Source of the DNA: Chloroflexota bacterium
GTDB taxonomy: Bacteria; Chloroflexota; Limnocylindria; Limnocylindrales; CSP1-4
Direction: 5' to 3'
DNA length: 51,488 nt
Assembly: GCA_030446555.1 (NCBI GenBank)
Contig: JAUJNA010000005.1
Span: 43,561 to 95,048, forward strand
Of the stretch, positions 15,294-23,068 are shown piece by piece (position 1 is the first letter of the stretch; each line of letters begins with the position of its first letter). Position numbers and translations under genes: made by a program. The notes under the pieces were generated by a model. The model was given only the letters and a program-made list of their open reading frames with translations. It did not search any database and had not been told where the DNA came from.

Positions 15294-16502
15294 ATGTCCG
15301 GCATCCTGCGTCCTGGCGGCTTCCGTCGGCCACTGGCGGCCATCCTCCTGACCGGAGGGCTCCTGCTCACCGCGGCCGCACCGGTGGCGGCTCGCGGGCC
15401 CGCTTCGGCTCCCGAGCCCGATGGCGTCTCGGGGGTCACGCGCCTGGTGGGCGGCCTGGATAGGCCGCTCTTCGTGACCCATGCCGGGGACGACCGGCTC
15501 TATGTGGTCGAGCAGCCGGGGCGCATCAGCGTCGTGCGCAAGGCCGATGGGGCCTGGCGCCTGACCGGCACCTTCCTGGACATCCGCGGGATCGTGATGG
15601 ACGCCGGCTCGGAGCAGGGACTCCTGGGACTCGCCTTCCATCCCGGCTATGCCTCCAACGGGCGCTTGTACGTGAACTACACGAACAGCAGCGGCGACAC
15701 CGTCGTCGCCGAGTACCGCCGAGACGCGGCAAGGCCCACCAAGGCCGACCCGGGGTCCAGGCGCATCCTCTTCACCATCGACCAGCCGTACACCAACCAC
15801 AACGGTGGGTGGATGGCGTTCAAGGGCGAGTACCTGTACATCGCCACAGGCGATGGCGGGAGCGGTGGCGATCCCGGCGACCGCGCCCAGGACCTGGATT
15901 CGCGGTTGGGCAAGATGCTGCGCATCGACCCCATCGATCCGGACGGCAGCGGCCCCAAGAAGTACGGCGTCCCCTCGGACAACCCATTCGTGGGGCGCGA
16001 CGGCAAGGACGTCATCTGGTCATACGGCCTGCGCAACCCGTGGCGCAACAGCTTCGACCGTGTGACCGGCGACCTCTGGGTCGCCGACGTCGGCCAGGAC
16101 CGCTATGAGGAGGTCAGCCACGTCGACACGGGCAGCGGCACCAACTTCGGGTGGGACCTGCTGGAGGGTCGCCATCGCTATCCGTCCGGCGACCTGTGCC
16201 AGTCCGACTGCAAGACGTTGCCGATCGTGGAGTACTCATCCGCCTCCGGTAGCGAGCACTGTTCGGTGACCGGGGGCTACGTGTCCCGCCGCGCCGGTGC
16301 GGACCTCTACGGCCGCTACATCTTCGGCGACTTCTGCTCGGGCAAGATCTGGGATATCTCGACGAGCCACAGCGCCAGCGATCCGCTGCCGACGCCGTTC
16401 GCTTCGGGCCGACTCATCAGCTCCTTCGGGGAGGATGTCAACGGCCGGATCTTCCTTACCGACCTGGCCGACGGATCCCTCTGGCGCGTCTCGGGCACCT
16501 GA
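15294..16502 (+). CDS. secreted PQQ-dependent glucose/sorbosone dehydrogenase-family protein
   Basis: The 402-residue protein has a signal peptide (RRPLAAILLTGGLLLTAAAPVAARG) and then a six-bladed beta-propeller of the glucose/sorbosone dehydrogenase family. Family blocks visible are GLDRPLFVTHAG, EQGLLGLAFHPGY, NHNGGWMAF, YIATGDGGSGGDPG, WSYGLRNPWRNSFD and ADVGQDRYEEV. Members oxidise aldose sugars with PQQ and pass electrons to the respiratory chain, but many environmental homologues have unproven substrates. Two Cys pairs (CQSDC and CSVTGG/DFCSG) may form disulfides outside the cell. The gene is convergent with the paa operon. Confidence 0.85.
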   Translation: MSGILRPGGFRRPLAAILLTGGLLLTAAAPVAARGPASAPEPDGVSGVTRLVGGLDRPLFVTHAGDDRLYVVEQPGRISVVRKADGAWRLTGTFLDIRGIVMDAGSEQGLLGLAFHPGYASNGRLYVNYTNSSGDTVVAEYRRDAARPTKADPGSRRILFTIDQPYTNHNGGWMAFKGEYLYIATGDGGSGGDPGDRAQDLDSRLGKMLRIDPIDPDGSGPKKYGVPSDNPFVGRDGKDVIWSYGLRNPWRNSFDRVTGDLWVADVGQDRYEEVSHVDTGSGTNFGWDLLEGRHRYPSGDLCQSDCKTLPIVEYSSASGSEHCSVTGGYVSRRAGADLYGRYIFGDFCSGKIWDISTSHSASDPLPTPFASGRLISSFGEDVNGRIFLTDLADGSLWRVSGT

Positions 16503-16504
16503 GC

Positions 16505-16541
16505 GAGCGGGCGGATCGTCCAGTCGGACGCTCGCCCGCTC
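16505..16541. terminator. nested hairpin between convergent genes (bidirectional terminator candidate)
   Basis: GAGCGGGCG at 16505-16513 pairs with CGCCCGCTC at 16533-16541. Inside it CGTCC (16517-16521) pairs with GGACG (16526-16530). The hairpin fills the 37-base gap between the dehydrogenase stop and the paaD stop and reaches into the paaD stop codon. There is no T-run, so if it terminates, the mechanism is not a classical intrinsic one on the plus strand. Confidence 0.45.
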
Positions 16542-17079
16542 AGACCTGTTTGAACTGCTCGAAGGGCTGGCGGCAGGCGGTGCAGTGGTAGATGGCCCGG
16601 CACAGGGTCGGGCCGAACCCGTTCTCGAGCGTCGTGGCACGCGACCCGCAGTAGGGACACTCGCCGACGGGTAGGAGCGGCAGCAGCCGATCGGGCTGCG
16701 TGTCGCTTCCGGCCGGGTCCAAGGCCGATAGCTCGGGCCGTTCAGGCGGGGGCGGCCCGAATCCGCTCTCGCGGAGCCGCCGCCTTCCCTCCGGCGTGAT
16801 GCGCTCGCTTGTCCAGGGCTCGGCGAAGGTCACCGTAGCCTCCACGTCGGGCGCGAACCCCTGGAGGCGCTCTTCCACCGCGGAGCGCATCAGATCCACG
16901 GCGGGACAGCCCACGAACGTGGGCAGCAGCTCCACGCGCACGCGGCCAGGAGCCACCTCCACGCGGCGAACGACCCCTAGGTCCACGACCGAGATGACCG
17001 GGATCTCCGGGTCGTGCACATCCGCCAGCGCGGCCCACACCGCCTGCTCGAGCGGCACGGCCGAGATCGGAGCGCTCAC
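16540..17079 (-). CDS. paaD: phenylacetyl-CoA epoxidase subunit PaaD
   Basis: The 179-residue protein has an N-terminal MIP18/DUF59 domain (ADVHDPEIPVISVVDLGVVR) and a C-terminal zinc-ribbon with four Cys (CPYCGS ... YHCTAC). PaaD is needed for maturation of the di-iron epoxidase that converts phenylacetyl-CoA to its ring-1,2-epoxide. The GTG start at 17079 overlaps the paaC stop as GTGA; a longer in-frame version beginning at 17127 lies inside paaC and is rejected. It is the last gene of the paaABCD operon. Length is normal for the family. Confidence 0.9.
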   Translation of the reverse strand: MSAPISAVPLEQAVWAALADVHDPEIPVISVVDLGVVRRVEVAPGRVRVELLPTFVGCPAVDLMRSAVEERLQGFAPDVEATVTFAEPWTSERITPEGRRRLRESGFGPPPPERPELSALDPAGSDTQPDRLLPLLPVGECPYCGSRATTLENGFGPTLCRAIYHCTACRQPFEQFKQV

Positions 17080-17933
17080 CAGGTCGCGCCCTCCTCCGAT
17101 CGGTGCACCATCGTGAACTCGTTCCACAGCCAGCGAAAGCTCTCCGCGGGCACGGCACGGTCCCGGCCATCGACGGTCGAAGGCGGCGAGCCGGTCACCC
17201 GGCCCCCGGCGAGCGCGATGCCGAGCCCCGCGAGCGTGGCCGTCGCCTGAGCGAGATGCCGCTCGGCAAGCTCAGCCATCGGCTGGCCGAGGATCCCAGC
17301 CTCGAGGAGCGCATGCTCGCCCGCGAGCGGGGCGAAGGGGCTCAAGGCGTCGGGCCAGAGCTTCGCCAGCGCATCTTCCAGCCTGCGGCGAGGCTCCTCC
17401 CCGCCCCCGGCGAGACGCCGCAGCCAGACGTCCATGTGCATCAGGTGGTAAGTCTCCTCCCGCCGGATCTTGGCCACGACCTCGGCCAGCGGCGCGAACG
17501 ATGAGCGGCGCAAGGCCCCCAGGCGGACGGCATCGGCCGTGTCGTAGAGCCAGCGACGAGCGACCGAGAAGGCCCAGTCCGTTCGCGGATGGTCGAGCAG
17601 CCGGCAGTGCCGGTAGCCGTCGACCGGTCGTCCGAAGGCGATGGCGTCGGCGTCACCCCCGGTCAGCTGCGCCAGCATCTCGTACAGCACCCGGGCGTGA
17701 CCCAACTCGTCCTGCGCCAAGGAGCTGAAGGCGACATCCTCCTCCAGCATCGGTGCGATGCCGGTCCATTCCGAATCCCAGAAACCCAGCACGAACTCGT
17801 CGTCAGCCATGGTGAGCAGCAGCTCGGCCAGAGCCTCGCGCACCGGTGCGTCGAGTCCCGCGGTGTCGAAGGCCGGCACGTCCGGCACGGCCGATGCGCG
17901 TGTGACCCGCCGTTCGGCGGGGGTGGCGGTCAT
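17076..17933 (-). CDS. paaC: phenylacetyl-CoA epoxidase structural subunit PaaC
   Basis: The 285-residue helical protein has the ferritin-like PaaC blocks LLTMADDEFVLGFWDSEWTG, AQDELGHARVLYEML and RREETYHLMHMDVWLRRL. PaaC pairs with PaaA in the (AC)2 core of the multicomponent epoxidase, where it lacks a working di-iron site. The gene overlaps paaB upstream and paaD downstream by four bases each, so all three are coupled. The complex acts in the cytoplasm during aerobic phenylacetate degradation. Confidence 0.92.
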   Translation of the reverse strand: MTATPAERRVTRASAVPDVPAFDTAGLDAPVREALAELLLTMADDEFVLGFWDSEWTGIAPMLEEDVAFSSLAQDELGHARVLYEMLAQLTGGDADAIAFGRPVDGYRHCRLLDHPRTDWAFSVARRWLYDTADAVRLGALRRSSFAPLAEVVAKIRREETYHLMHMDVWLRRLAGGGEEPRRRLEDALAKLWPDALSPFAPLAGEHALLEAGILGQPMAELAERHLAQATATLAGLGIALAGGRVTGSPPSTVDGRDRAVPAESFRWLWNEFTMVHRSEEGATW

Positions 17934-18301
17934 CCCGACCCCTCCCTCGAGACGCGCCGGCGCGCCGCATCCAGCTTGTCGCGCATCACGTAGCCACCGG
18001 GCTTCTTGAACGACCGGTCGAGCGGGGGCTGGAGCAGGTCGGGATCGGAGAGGTCACGGATCGCGCCGCGTGGCACGACCCACAGCCGCACGCTCTCCTG
18101 GCGACGTGAGTACAGCTCCCGGGCGTAGTGCGTGGCGAGCTCGGCGTCGGGCGCGCGGATGTTACCGGCGTGGCGCATCGGGTCGCCGTCCTTCTCCTGC
18201 CGGAACACCTCCCAGACGTCCGCCTGGGCGCCACCGCCCTGACGGCCGGCATCGTCACGGCGGCCTTCCTCCTTCACCGAAGGATCGGCGGTCGAGCCCA
18301 T
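17930..18301 (-). CDS. paaB: phenylacetyl-CoA epoxidase subunit PaaB
   Basis: The 123-residue protein has the PaaB core DVWEVFRQEKDGDPMRHAGNI, then DAELATHYARELYSRRQES and LWVVPRGAI. The first 28 residues are a polar extension not typical of the short PaaB proteins; ATG or GTG starts further in are possible. PaaB bridges PaaAC units in the epoxidase complex. It follows paaA after four bases and overlaps paaC by four, within the paaABCD operon. Confidence 0.9.
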   Translation of the reverse strand: MGSTADPSVKEEGRRDDAGRQGGGAQADVWEVFRQEKDGDPMRHAGNIRAPDAELATHYARELYSRRQESVRLWVVPRGAIRDLSDPDLLQPPLDRSFKKPGGYVMRDKLDAARRRVSREGSG

Positions 18302-18305
18302 CGAC

Positions 18306-19301
18306 TCAGGCCGCGGCAGCGACCGGTGCGGCGAGCACGGTCGCCCGTACCCACGCCGACTCGGCGTGGTGCAGGCGCCGGAACTCGAGCCGCTCCTGTG
18401 ACATCGGGCCGTGGCCGGTGACCACCGTCCGCAGCTCGTTCCAGTCGGGCTCGCTGTACTCCCAGCGGCCAGCCCCCTCGTCGTAGTGGAGGACAGGGTC
18501 GGGGATCTCGAGACCCAGCTCGCGGATGCGCGGCACGTAGATCGACAGGAACTCCTGGCGGAGCTCCTCGCTGGTCTTGGCCTTGATGCGCCAGAAGAGG
18601 TCGCGATCCTTCGAGCGATCGGAACGGGGACCGTGCATCTGCATCAGCGGGCCCCACCAGCGGTCCAGGGCTTCCTGGACCATCCCTCGCTGCGTGTGGG
18701 TGCCGCTCATCATCGTCACGATCACGTCGCGCCCGTGCATGATGTGGACCGACTCCTCCCAACAGATCTTCTTCATCGTCCGGCTGTAGGGCCCGTACGA
18801 CGACTCACGGAGCGCCTGCTGGGCCACGATGGCGGCCGCGTCCACGAGCCAGGCGATGATGCCCACGTCGCCCCACGAGCGCGTGGGGTAGTGGAAGACG
18901 TTGTGGAACTTCGTCTTGCCATCGAGGAGATCCTGGAGCATCTGCTCGCGCGGCTTGCCCAGGTCTTCCGCGACGCGGTAAAGCAGCTGCGCGTGACCCA
19001 CCTCGTCCTGCACCTTGGCCGTGAGCGCCAGCTTCCGCTTGAGGGTCGGGGCGCGCATGATCCACTCGCGCTCGGGCAGCACGCCCATCAGCTCGCTGTT
19101 GGCGTGCATCTCCACGAAGCGTAGGACGCCGTTGCGGTACTCGTCAGGCATCCAGTCGCGCGCTTCCACCTTGCGACCGGCATGCACGTGCTCCACGAAG
19201 GCGTCGTAGCGCTCCTCGTGCGACAGGTCCGGATCGTGGTACGGCAGCCGGGATCGCTCCTCGGGCGAGAGCACCGGGTCGAGGGCGAGCGGGTCGGTCA
19301 T
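18306..19301 (-). CDS. paaA: phenylacetyl-CoA epoxidase catalytic subunit PaaA
   Basis: The 331-residue protein is the catalytic subunit. The di-iron ligand helices are visible as KVQDEVGHAQLLYR and KICWEESVHIMHGRDV. YHDPDLSHEERYDAFVEHV and RRLHHAESAW frame the domain. It inserts one oxygen atom of O2 into the ring of phenylacetyl-CoA using electrons from a PaaE-type reductase. No paaE, paaG, paaZ or paaK is in the window, so the rest of the pathway must lie elsewhere. The stop of the TetR regulator gene overlaps its start, so paaR and paaABCD are one transcription unit. Confidence 0.94.
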   Translation of the reverse strand: MTDPLALDPVLSPEERSRLPYHDPDLSHEERYDAFVEHVHAGRKVEARDWMPDEYRNGVLRFVEMHANSELMGVLPEREWIMRAPTLKRKLALTAKVQDEVGHAQLLYRVAEDLGKPREQMLQDLLDGKTKFHNVFHYPTRSWGDVGIIAWLVDAAAIVAQQALRESSYGPYSRTMKKICWEESVHIMHGRDVIVTMMSGTHTQRGMVQEALDRWWGPLMQMHGPRSDRSKDRDLFWRIKAKTSEELRQEFLSIYVPRIRELGLEIPDPVLHYDEGAGRWEYSEPDWNELRTVVTGHGPMSQERLEFRRLHHAESAWVRATVLAAPVAAAA

Positions 19302-19885
19302 GAGGTGGGTCTCCCTTCCAGGGTCCGGGCCGCCAGGTCGGCATATCGGTCGGCGATCCGCCCGGCGGAGAGCCGGCCCAGCGGCCGATACCAGGTCGCG
19401 ATGCCGTTGAGTGCGGTCAGGATGAACGTCGCCGCGAGGGCCGGGTCCGTGGGGGCGAACGCGCGACAGGCGATGCCCTCGACGATGAGGGCGCGGAATC
19501 GCGCCTCGTACCGGTCGCGCCGCTGGAGCACCTCGGCACGCCGTTCACTGGAGAGGGATCGCCACTCGTGGACGAAGACGGTCGCCAGGCGCGGGTCGTC
19601 GGTGACGACCGCGACGTGAGCCCGGACAAGGGCCCGCATGCGTTCCAGACAGCCGAGGCCCTGCCCGGCGGTGGCCGCGCGGTCGGCTGCCTCCTCGAAG
19701 CGCCCGGCGGCACGCTCCACGATCGACCAGAGCAGCTCTTCCTTGGAGGCGACGTGCGCGTAGAGGCTGGCGCCCTGGATGTTCAACGCCCCCGCGATGT
19801 CGCGCACGCTCGTCGCTGCGTAGCCACGCTCGCGGAAGAGCGCGCTCGCCGCGTCCTCGATCTGCTGCCGCCTGGTCTCGACCAT
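19298..19885 (-). CDS. paaR: TetR/AcrR-family repressor, PaaR-like
   Basis: The 195-residue protein has an N-terminal TetR DNA-binding domain (IEDAASALFRERGYAATSVRDIA, then the recognition helix region NIQGASLYAHVASKEEL). An all-helical ligand domain follows. It is the first gene of the paa operon and overlaps paaA by four bases. A palindromic operator lies 16 bases upstream, directly against its -10 box. PaaR proteins repress paa genes and are released by phenylacetyl-CoA; that ligand is inferred here from position and operator. The ATG at 19885 follows TAGGCT by nine bases. Confidence 0.85.
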   Translation of the reverse strand: MVETRRQQIEDAASALFRERGYAATSVRDIAGALNIQGASLYAHVASKEELLWSIVERAAGRFEEAADRAATAGQGLGCLERMRALVRAHVAVVTDDPRLATVFVHEWRSLSSERRAEVLQRRDRYEARFRALIVEGIACRAFAPTDPALAATFILTALNGIATWYRPLGRLSAGRIADRYADLAARTLEGRPTS

Positions 19886-19894
19886 CAGGCGGTC

Positions 19895-19900
19895 AGCCTA
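19895..19900 (-). promoter_or_regulatory. -10-like box of the paaR-paaABCD operon
   Basis: On the minus strand the bases read TAGGCT, ending nine bases before the paaR ATG. The operator palindrome begins at the very next base upstream, so a bound repressor would cover the promoter. Confidence 0.45.
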
Positions 19901-19916
19901 CCTAACGTTCGTTAGG
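19901..19916. promoter_or_regulatory. PaaR operator (CCTAACG-TT-CGTTAGG)
   Basis: Two perfect 7-base arms are separated by TT. The core matches CNAACGNNCGTTNG, which as I recall is the consensus of Thermus PaaR sites. It adjoins the -10 box of the paaR-paaABCD transcription unit. This position supports autoregulation and repression of the whole operon. Confidence 0.75.
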
Positions 19917-20286
19917 AGGTCAAGGCTTGGACCGGCATCGCTCGGTGCCGCCCGCGACCACGAGACCGCAACCGGCGCACCGGGTCGCCTCGGCTCGGGT
20001 GGTCCCGCGGGCCGGGCTCTCGCGACACGGTGCTCACGCTGTGGGCCAAGCCACGGGTCCAGGGATCATGGCCATAGCGTAGGTGCGCCACGGCTGGGCT
20101 GGGGAAGGTGCCGGGACGCGGCACCGGGCTCGCGGGCCCGTGGCGGCTGGGGTTGGCTCGCCCCCTCCTACGCAGAGCGGGGCATACGCCGAGGTGACTA
20201 TGCCCCGATCCGACTGGGGGAGCGCGGAGGCCGAGGGTCAAGCGAGGTGGACGGGATCAAGTGCGGCAGACGACGCCGACGAGATG

Positions 20287-20315
20287 CCGGACCCTCCCGA
20301 AGTGGGAGGGTCCGG
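20287..20315. terminator. perfect 12-base-pair hairpin (terminator or structured RNA)
   Basis: CCGGACCCTCCC pairs with GGGAGGGTCCGG around a 5-base GAAGT loop. No T-tract follows on either strand. It is the first of two adjacent hairpins in an intergenic region with no gene ending nearby on the plus strand. Confidence 0.5.
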
Positions 20316-20328
20316 GCGTGGGAAGGGC

Positions 20329-20357
20329 GCCGGTGCCTGCGCGTCACAGGCACCGGC
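20329..20357. terminator. perfect 11-base-pair hairpin (terminator or structured RNA)
   Basis: GCCGGTGCCTG pairs with CAGGCACCGGC around a 7-base loop. It lies 13 bases after the preceding hairpin and about 100 bases before the next gene. Sequence symmetry is exact; the role is unknown. Confidence 0.5.
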
Positions 20358-20446
20358 AGTGCGCCACGCTGCATCCCGGTCCTGAGCCACGCCTGGGACA
20401 CCGCTGAGATCGTTCTCAGGGCGTGACGTGGGCATCCCTGAGCCGC

Positions 20447-20452
20447 TATCCT
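20447..20452 (+). promoter_or_regulatory. -10-like box of the surface-protein gene (leaderless)
   Basis: TATCCT ends seven bases before the ATG at 20460. TGACGT at 20424-20429 lies 17 bases further up and could serve as a weak -35. The spacing predicts a leaderless mRNA. Confidence 0.45.
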
Positions 20453-20459
20453 GCCCACC

Positions 20460-20942
20460 ATGCGATCCGTCACCGCCATCCTCGCCAGCGTTCTGGTCCT
20501 GGGCGCCATGGCGGTGAGCCCGACCCTTGCCGCAGAACCCGAGACCTGCTCGCTCTCGGTGACACCCTCGGAGGGTCCGCCCGGAACGGAGTTCGTCTTC
20601 AGCGGCAGTGGCTACACGCCCACCCACCTGACGCTGAAGCAGCGCGGGTCCCCGCCGCGCGTGACGGAGCTCGACCTGGAGGGGGCCGATCCCTTCGAGA
20701 TCCCCGTGCTGGCCACGGAGGCGGAGGCAGGGCGCTGGACCGTCATCGCGTCCATCGAGGGCACCGAGTGCGCCGGCCGCGCGTCGATCAACGTCATCCT
20801 TCCCGATACGGCTCCGCTCGCCGGGGCGCCCACTGCCGACGGGCCGGCACAGCCGATCGTGCTCCTGGCCTTCGGTGCTCTCAGCGCCCTGTTCATCGCC
20901 TGTGCCTGGCTGCTCATGAGGCGCTTCGCCCGGCCCGCCTGA
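20460..20942 (+). CDS. small exported surface protein with C-terminal membrane anchor
   Basis: The 160-residue protein has a signal peptide (residues 1-25, cut near TLAAEP) and a single Ig/IPT-like extracellular domain (CSLSVTPSEGPPGTEFVFSG to about residue 120). A Pro/Ala linker leads to a C-terminal membrane helix (PIVLLAFGALSALFIACAWLL) followed by MRRFARPA. Topology is therefore outside domain, one anchor and a short basic cytoplasmic tail. Two Cys (CSL and ECAG) may form a disulfide. No sortase motif is seen. I do not recognise a named family and give no function. Confidence 0.75.
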   Translation: MRSVTAILASVLVLGAMAVSPTLAAEPETCSLSVTPSEGPPGTEFVFSGSGYTPTHLTLKQRGSPPRVTELDLEGADPFEIPVLATEAEAGRWTVIASIEGTECAGRASINVILPDTAPLAGAPTADGPAQPIVLLAFGALSALFIACAWLLMRRFARPA

Positions 20943-20963
20943 CGACGGAGGGTCCAGGGCCCT

Positions 20964-20969
20964 TAGCAT
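20964..20969 (+). promoter_or_regulatory. -10-like box upstream of the hypothetical gene at 20977
   Basis: TAGCAT ends seven bases before the ATG at 20977, the same arrangement as at manA and at 20447. It is a short motif and by itself only weak evidence. Confidence 0.35.
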
Positions 20970-20976
20970 CGGGAGA

Positions 20977-21423
20977 ATGCAACAGACGAGGCAGCCGCAG
21001 CCGGTCATCCGCACCTACCGAGGCCAGGAGCGGCGCGCCGCGGAAGATGCCTACCGGATCGACGCCGCGGAGGCTGCCAAGGCCTCGTGGTTCCCGGTGG
21101 CGCACCGTTGGGTCGACGACTGGAACGGTCACGCGCTGTCCGTGGTGTTCGAGCTCAGGGAGAGCCCGGGTCCGTCCCCCGCTGCTGGCCAGCCTGGGCC
21201 GGAGCGCCGAGCGCTGGCCAGCCCGGGCCGCAGCAGGCGGACGCGACGCCACAGGCATCCCGCCCGCCGTCATCCGCCGCTCGTGCCCATGCCCGGACGA
21301 CGATGCAGGCCATCGACCTGCACTGCGCCGGTGAGCCCCTCCGCCTCATCCGTACGGGGTTCCCCAAGTCCCCCACGCGCCCATCCTCGAGCGGCGCCGC
21401 TGGGTGCGCGACAACGCCGATGA
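20977..21423 (+). CDS. hypothetical protein, C-terminal half doubtful
   Basis: The first 60 residues look like a real small protein: a polar start, then RTYRGQERRAAEDAYRIDAAE and WFPVAHRWVDDWNGHALSVV. After that the frame becomes Arg/Pro/Ser-rich low-complexity sequence, and from 21303 it runs through the start of the proline-racemase pseudogene in another frame. The natural gene probably ended soon after about 21170, and a small indel may have removed its stop. A leaderless-type -10 box precedes the ATG. Function unknown. Confidence 0.4.
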   Translation: MQQTRQPQPVIRTYRGQERRAAEDAYRIDAAEAAKASWFPVAHRWVDDWNGHALSVVFELRESPGPSPAAGQPGPERRALASPGRSRRTRRHRHPARRHPPLVPMPGRRCRPSTCTAPVSPSASSVRGSPSPPRAHPRAAPLGARQRR

Positions 21424-22354
21424 CGCTCGCCGCATCGCGATGTTCGAGCCGCGTGGTCACCGCGACATGTACGGGGCGATCCTGCTTCCGCCCTTCCGCC
21501 CCGACGCGGACATGGCCGTGCTGTTCATGCACAACGAGGGCTACAGCACGATGTGCGGACACGGCATCATCGCGGTCACGACCGCTCTGGTCGAGGAGCG
21601 GCTCTTCCCGGCCGCGTCACCCGAGACGGCCATCCGGTTCGAGACGCCCGCCGGACTCGTGACGGCGCGGGCCCAGGTGCGCGCCGATGGACGGGCCGGA
21701 CCGGAGGTCGAGCGCGTCCGCTTCACGAACGTCCCGTCGTACCTCGCGGCTCGCGATATCCCTCTGCGCCTCGACGGGGTGGAACTCTCTGGGCCCGTCG
21801 CCACGACCGGCGTGCTGCGCGTGGATGCGGCGTTCGGCGGCGCGTACTACGGCATCGTCGCCGCCGCCGACCTGGGACTGCGGGTGGTACCGGCTCAGCT
21901 CGACAGGCTGAGGCGCGCAGGCGCCGCCATCACGGACCTCCTCCGTCGCCAGCACCGGCCGCTCCACCCGACCGACCCGGACCTCAACTTCGTCTACGGG
22001 ACGATCATCGTGGACGAGGTCCCGGCCAGCTCCCCCGACGGCCGTGCCCGGGACGCGGACATCCGGAACGTGACGATCTTCGCCGACGCCGAGGTCGACC
22101 GCTCGCCCTGCGGCTCGGGCACCAGTTCCCTGTTGGCTGAGCGGCTGGCGCGTGGCCGGCTCGCGCTGTGTCTGGACCTGGTGATTGCCGGCATCACGGG
22201 CTAATAGTTCAGCGCCCGCGTTGAGGGCGCCGCGATGCTGGGAGGTCAAGAGGCGGTGGAGACGAGCGTCGAGGGCTCGGCCTACGTCACCGGCTATCCC
22301 CAGCTCATCGTCGACGATCGCGATCCACTGGGTGACGGCTTCCTCCTGGGCTGA
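21303..22354 (+). pseudogene. decayed proline racemase / 4-hydroxyproline epimerase gene
   Basis: The start MQAIDLHCAGEPLRLIRTG is in one frame. After a run of five C at 21370-21374 the next frame continues with RRRWVRDNADDARRIAMFEPRGH, so one base is missing. Both catalytic Cys of proline-racemase-type enzymes are present: MCGHG, and DRSPCGSGT near 22100. TAA and TAG stand side by side in frame at 22202-22207. The same frame then resumes with FSARVEGAAMLGG and ends DPLGDGFLLG at a TGA (22352). Repaired, the product would be about 350 residues, normal for the family. The two active-site Cys argue for a racemase/epimerase rather than a dehydratase. It is probably non-functional unless the base calls are wrong. 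Confidence 0.8.
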
Positions 22355-22429
22355 GCGCACCGTCACAGCCTGCCAGCGTCCCTCAGCCGCCGGTGCAACC
22401 ATCGGCGCCATGGAGGGGTTCTGACGACT

Positions 22430-23068
22430 GTGTGCACCGACTGCCCGTCCGCTCTGGCGAGTGACCCCATGAGCGCCTTCCCCCGGATGGTCGCCCATCA
22501 CCAGGACCTGGTGTACGGACTTGCGCGGCGCTGGACGCCTCGTGCCGCTGACGCGGAAGACATCGCTCAAGAGACCTTCCTTCGCGCGTACCGGGCGTTG
22601 AGCGGCTATCCACCCGAGCGCATCGCGGCGCTCCACCTGCGTGGCTGGCTCGCGCGCATCACGCTGAACCTGGCCCGCAACCGCGCTCGTGATGGCGCGC
22701 ACCCGACGGCGGCGCTCGATGAGGCGCCCGATCGAGCCGACCCGCACGATCCGGGACCGGAGCGGTCGGCCGAGCAGCGCGAGACGGCGTTGCTGTGGCG
22801 TCGGTTGCTCGCAGGACTACCTGATCACTACCGCCAGGCCGTGGGACTGCGTCACGTCGATGGGCTCTCGTATCCGGAGGTGGCCCAGGCGCTGGGCAGG
22901 CCGCTCGGGACGGTGAAGTCGGATGTCCACCGCGGGGTGCGACTGCTTCGAAAGGCGTACGAGGCCGAGGCGGAGATGGAGCGACCGATGACGCGCGACG
23001 GGGACACCGGCACGGCCGAGCGGCGGCCGGCGACGGCCATGCGACTCGCATCGGAGGTGTCGTGGTGA
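22430..23068 (+). CDS. ECF-type RNA polymerase sigma factor
   Basis: The 212-residue protein has sigma-70 region 2 (FPRMVAHHQDLVYGLARRWT, then AEDIAQETFLRAYRAL) and region 4 (LLAGLPDHYRQAVGLRHVDG, then LSYPEVAQALGRPLGTVKSDVHRGVRLLR). A roughly 30-residue polar tail follows. The start is GTG 22430 or ATG 22469; the latter begins right before region 2. Its last codons overlap the start of the MGMT-Ada gene, the place where an anti-sigma factor gene usually sits. It probably directs transcription of a small stress regulon, possibly alkylation damage, by inference from that neighbour. Confidence 0.88.
   Translation: MCTDCPSALASDPMSAFPRMVAHHQDLVYGLARRWTPRAADAEDIAQETFLRAYRALSGYPPERIAALHLRGWLARITLNLARNRARDGAHPTAALDEAPDRADPHDPGPERSAEQRETALLWRRLLAGLPDHYRQAVGLRHVDGLSYPEVAQALGRPLGTVKSDVHRGVRLLRKAYEAEAEMERPMTRDGDTGTAERRPATAMRLASEVSW

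Larger units (their letters stand above)
19917..20459. other. long intergenic region between paaR and a surface-protein gene
   Basis: About 540 bases hold no recognised gene. The left end is the upstream side of the PaaR promoter. The right half carries two strong hairpins (20287-20315 and 20329-20357, listed separately) and the promoter of the next gene. The remaining sequence shows nothing I can identify. Confidence 0.4.
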
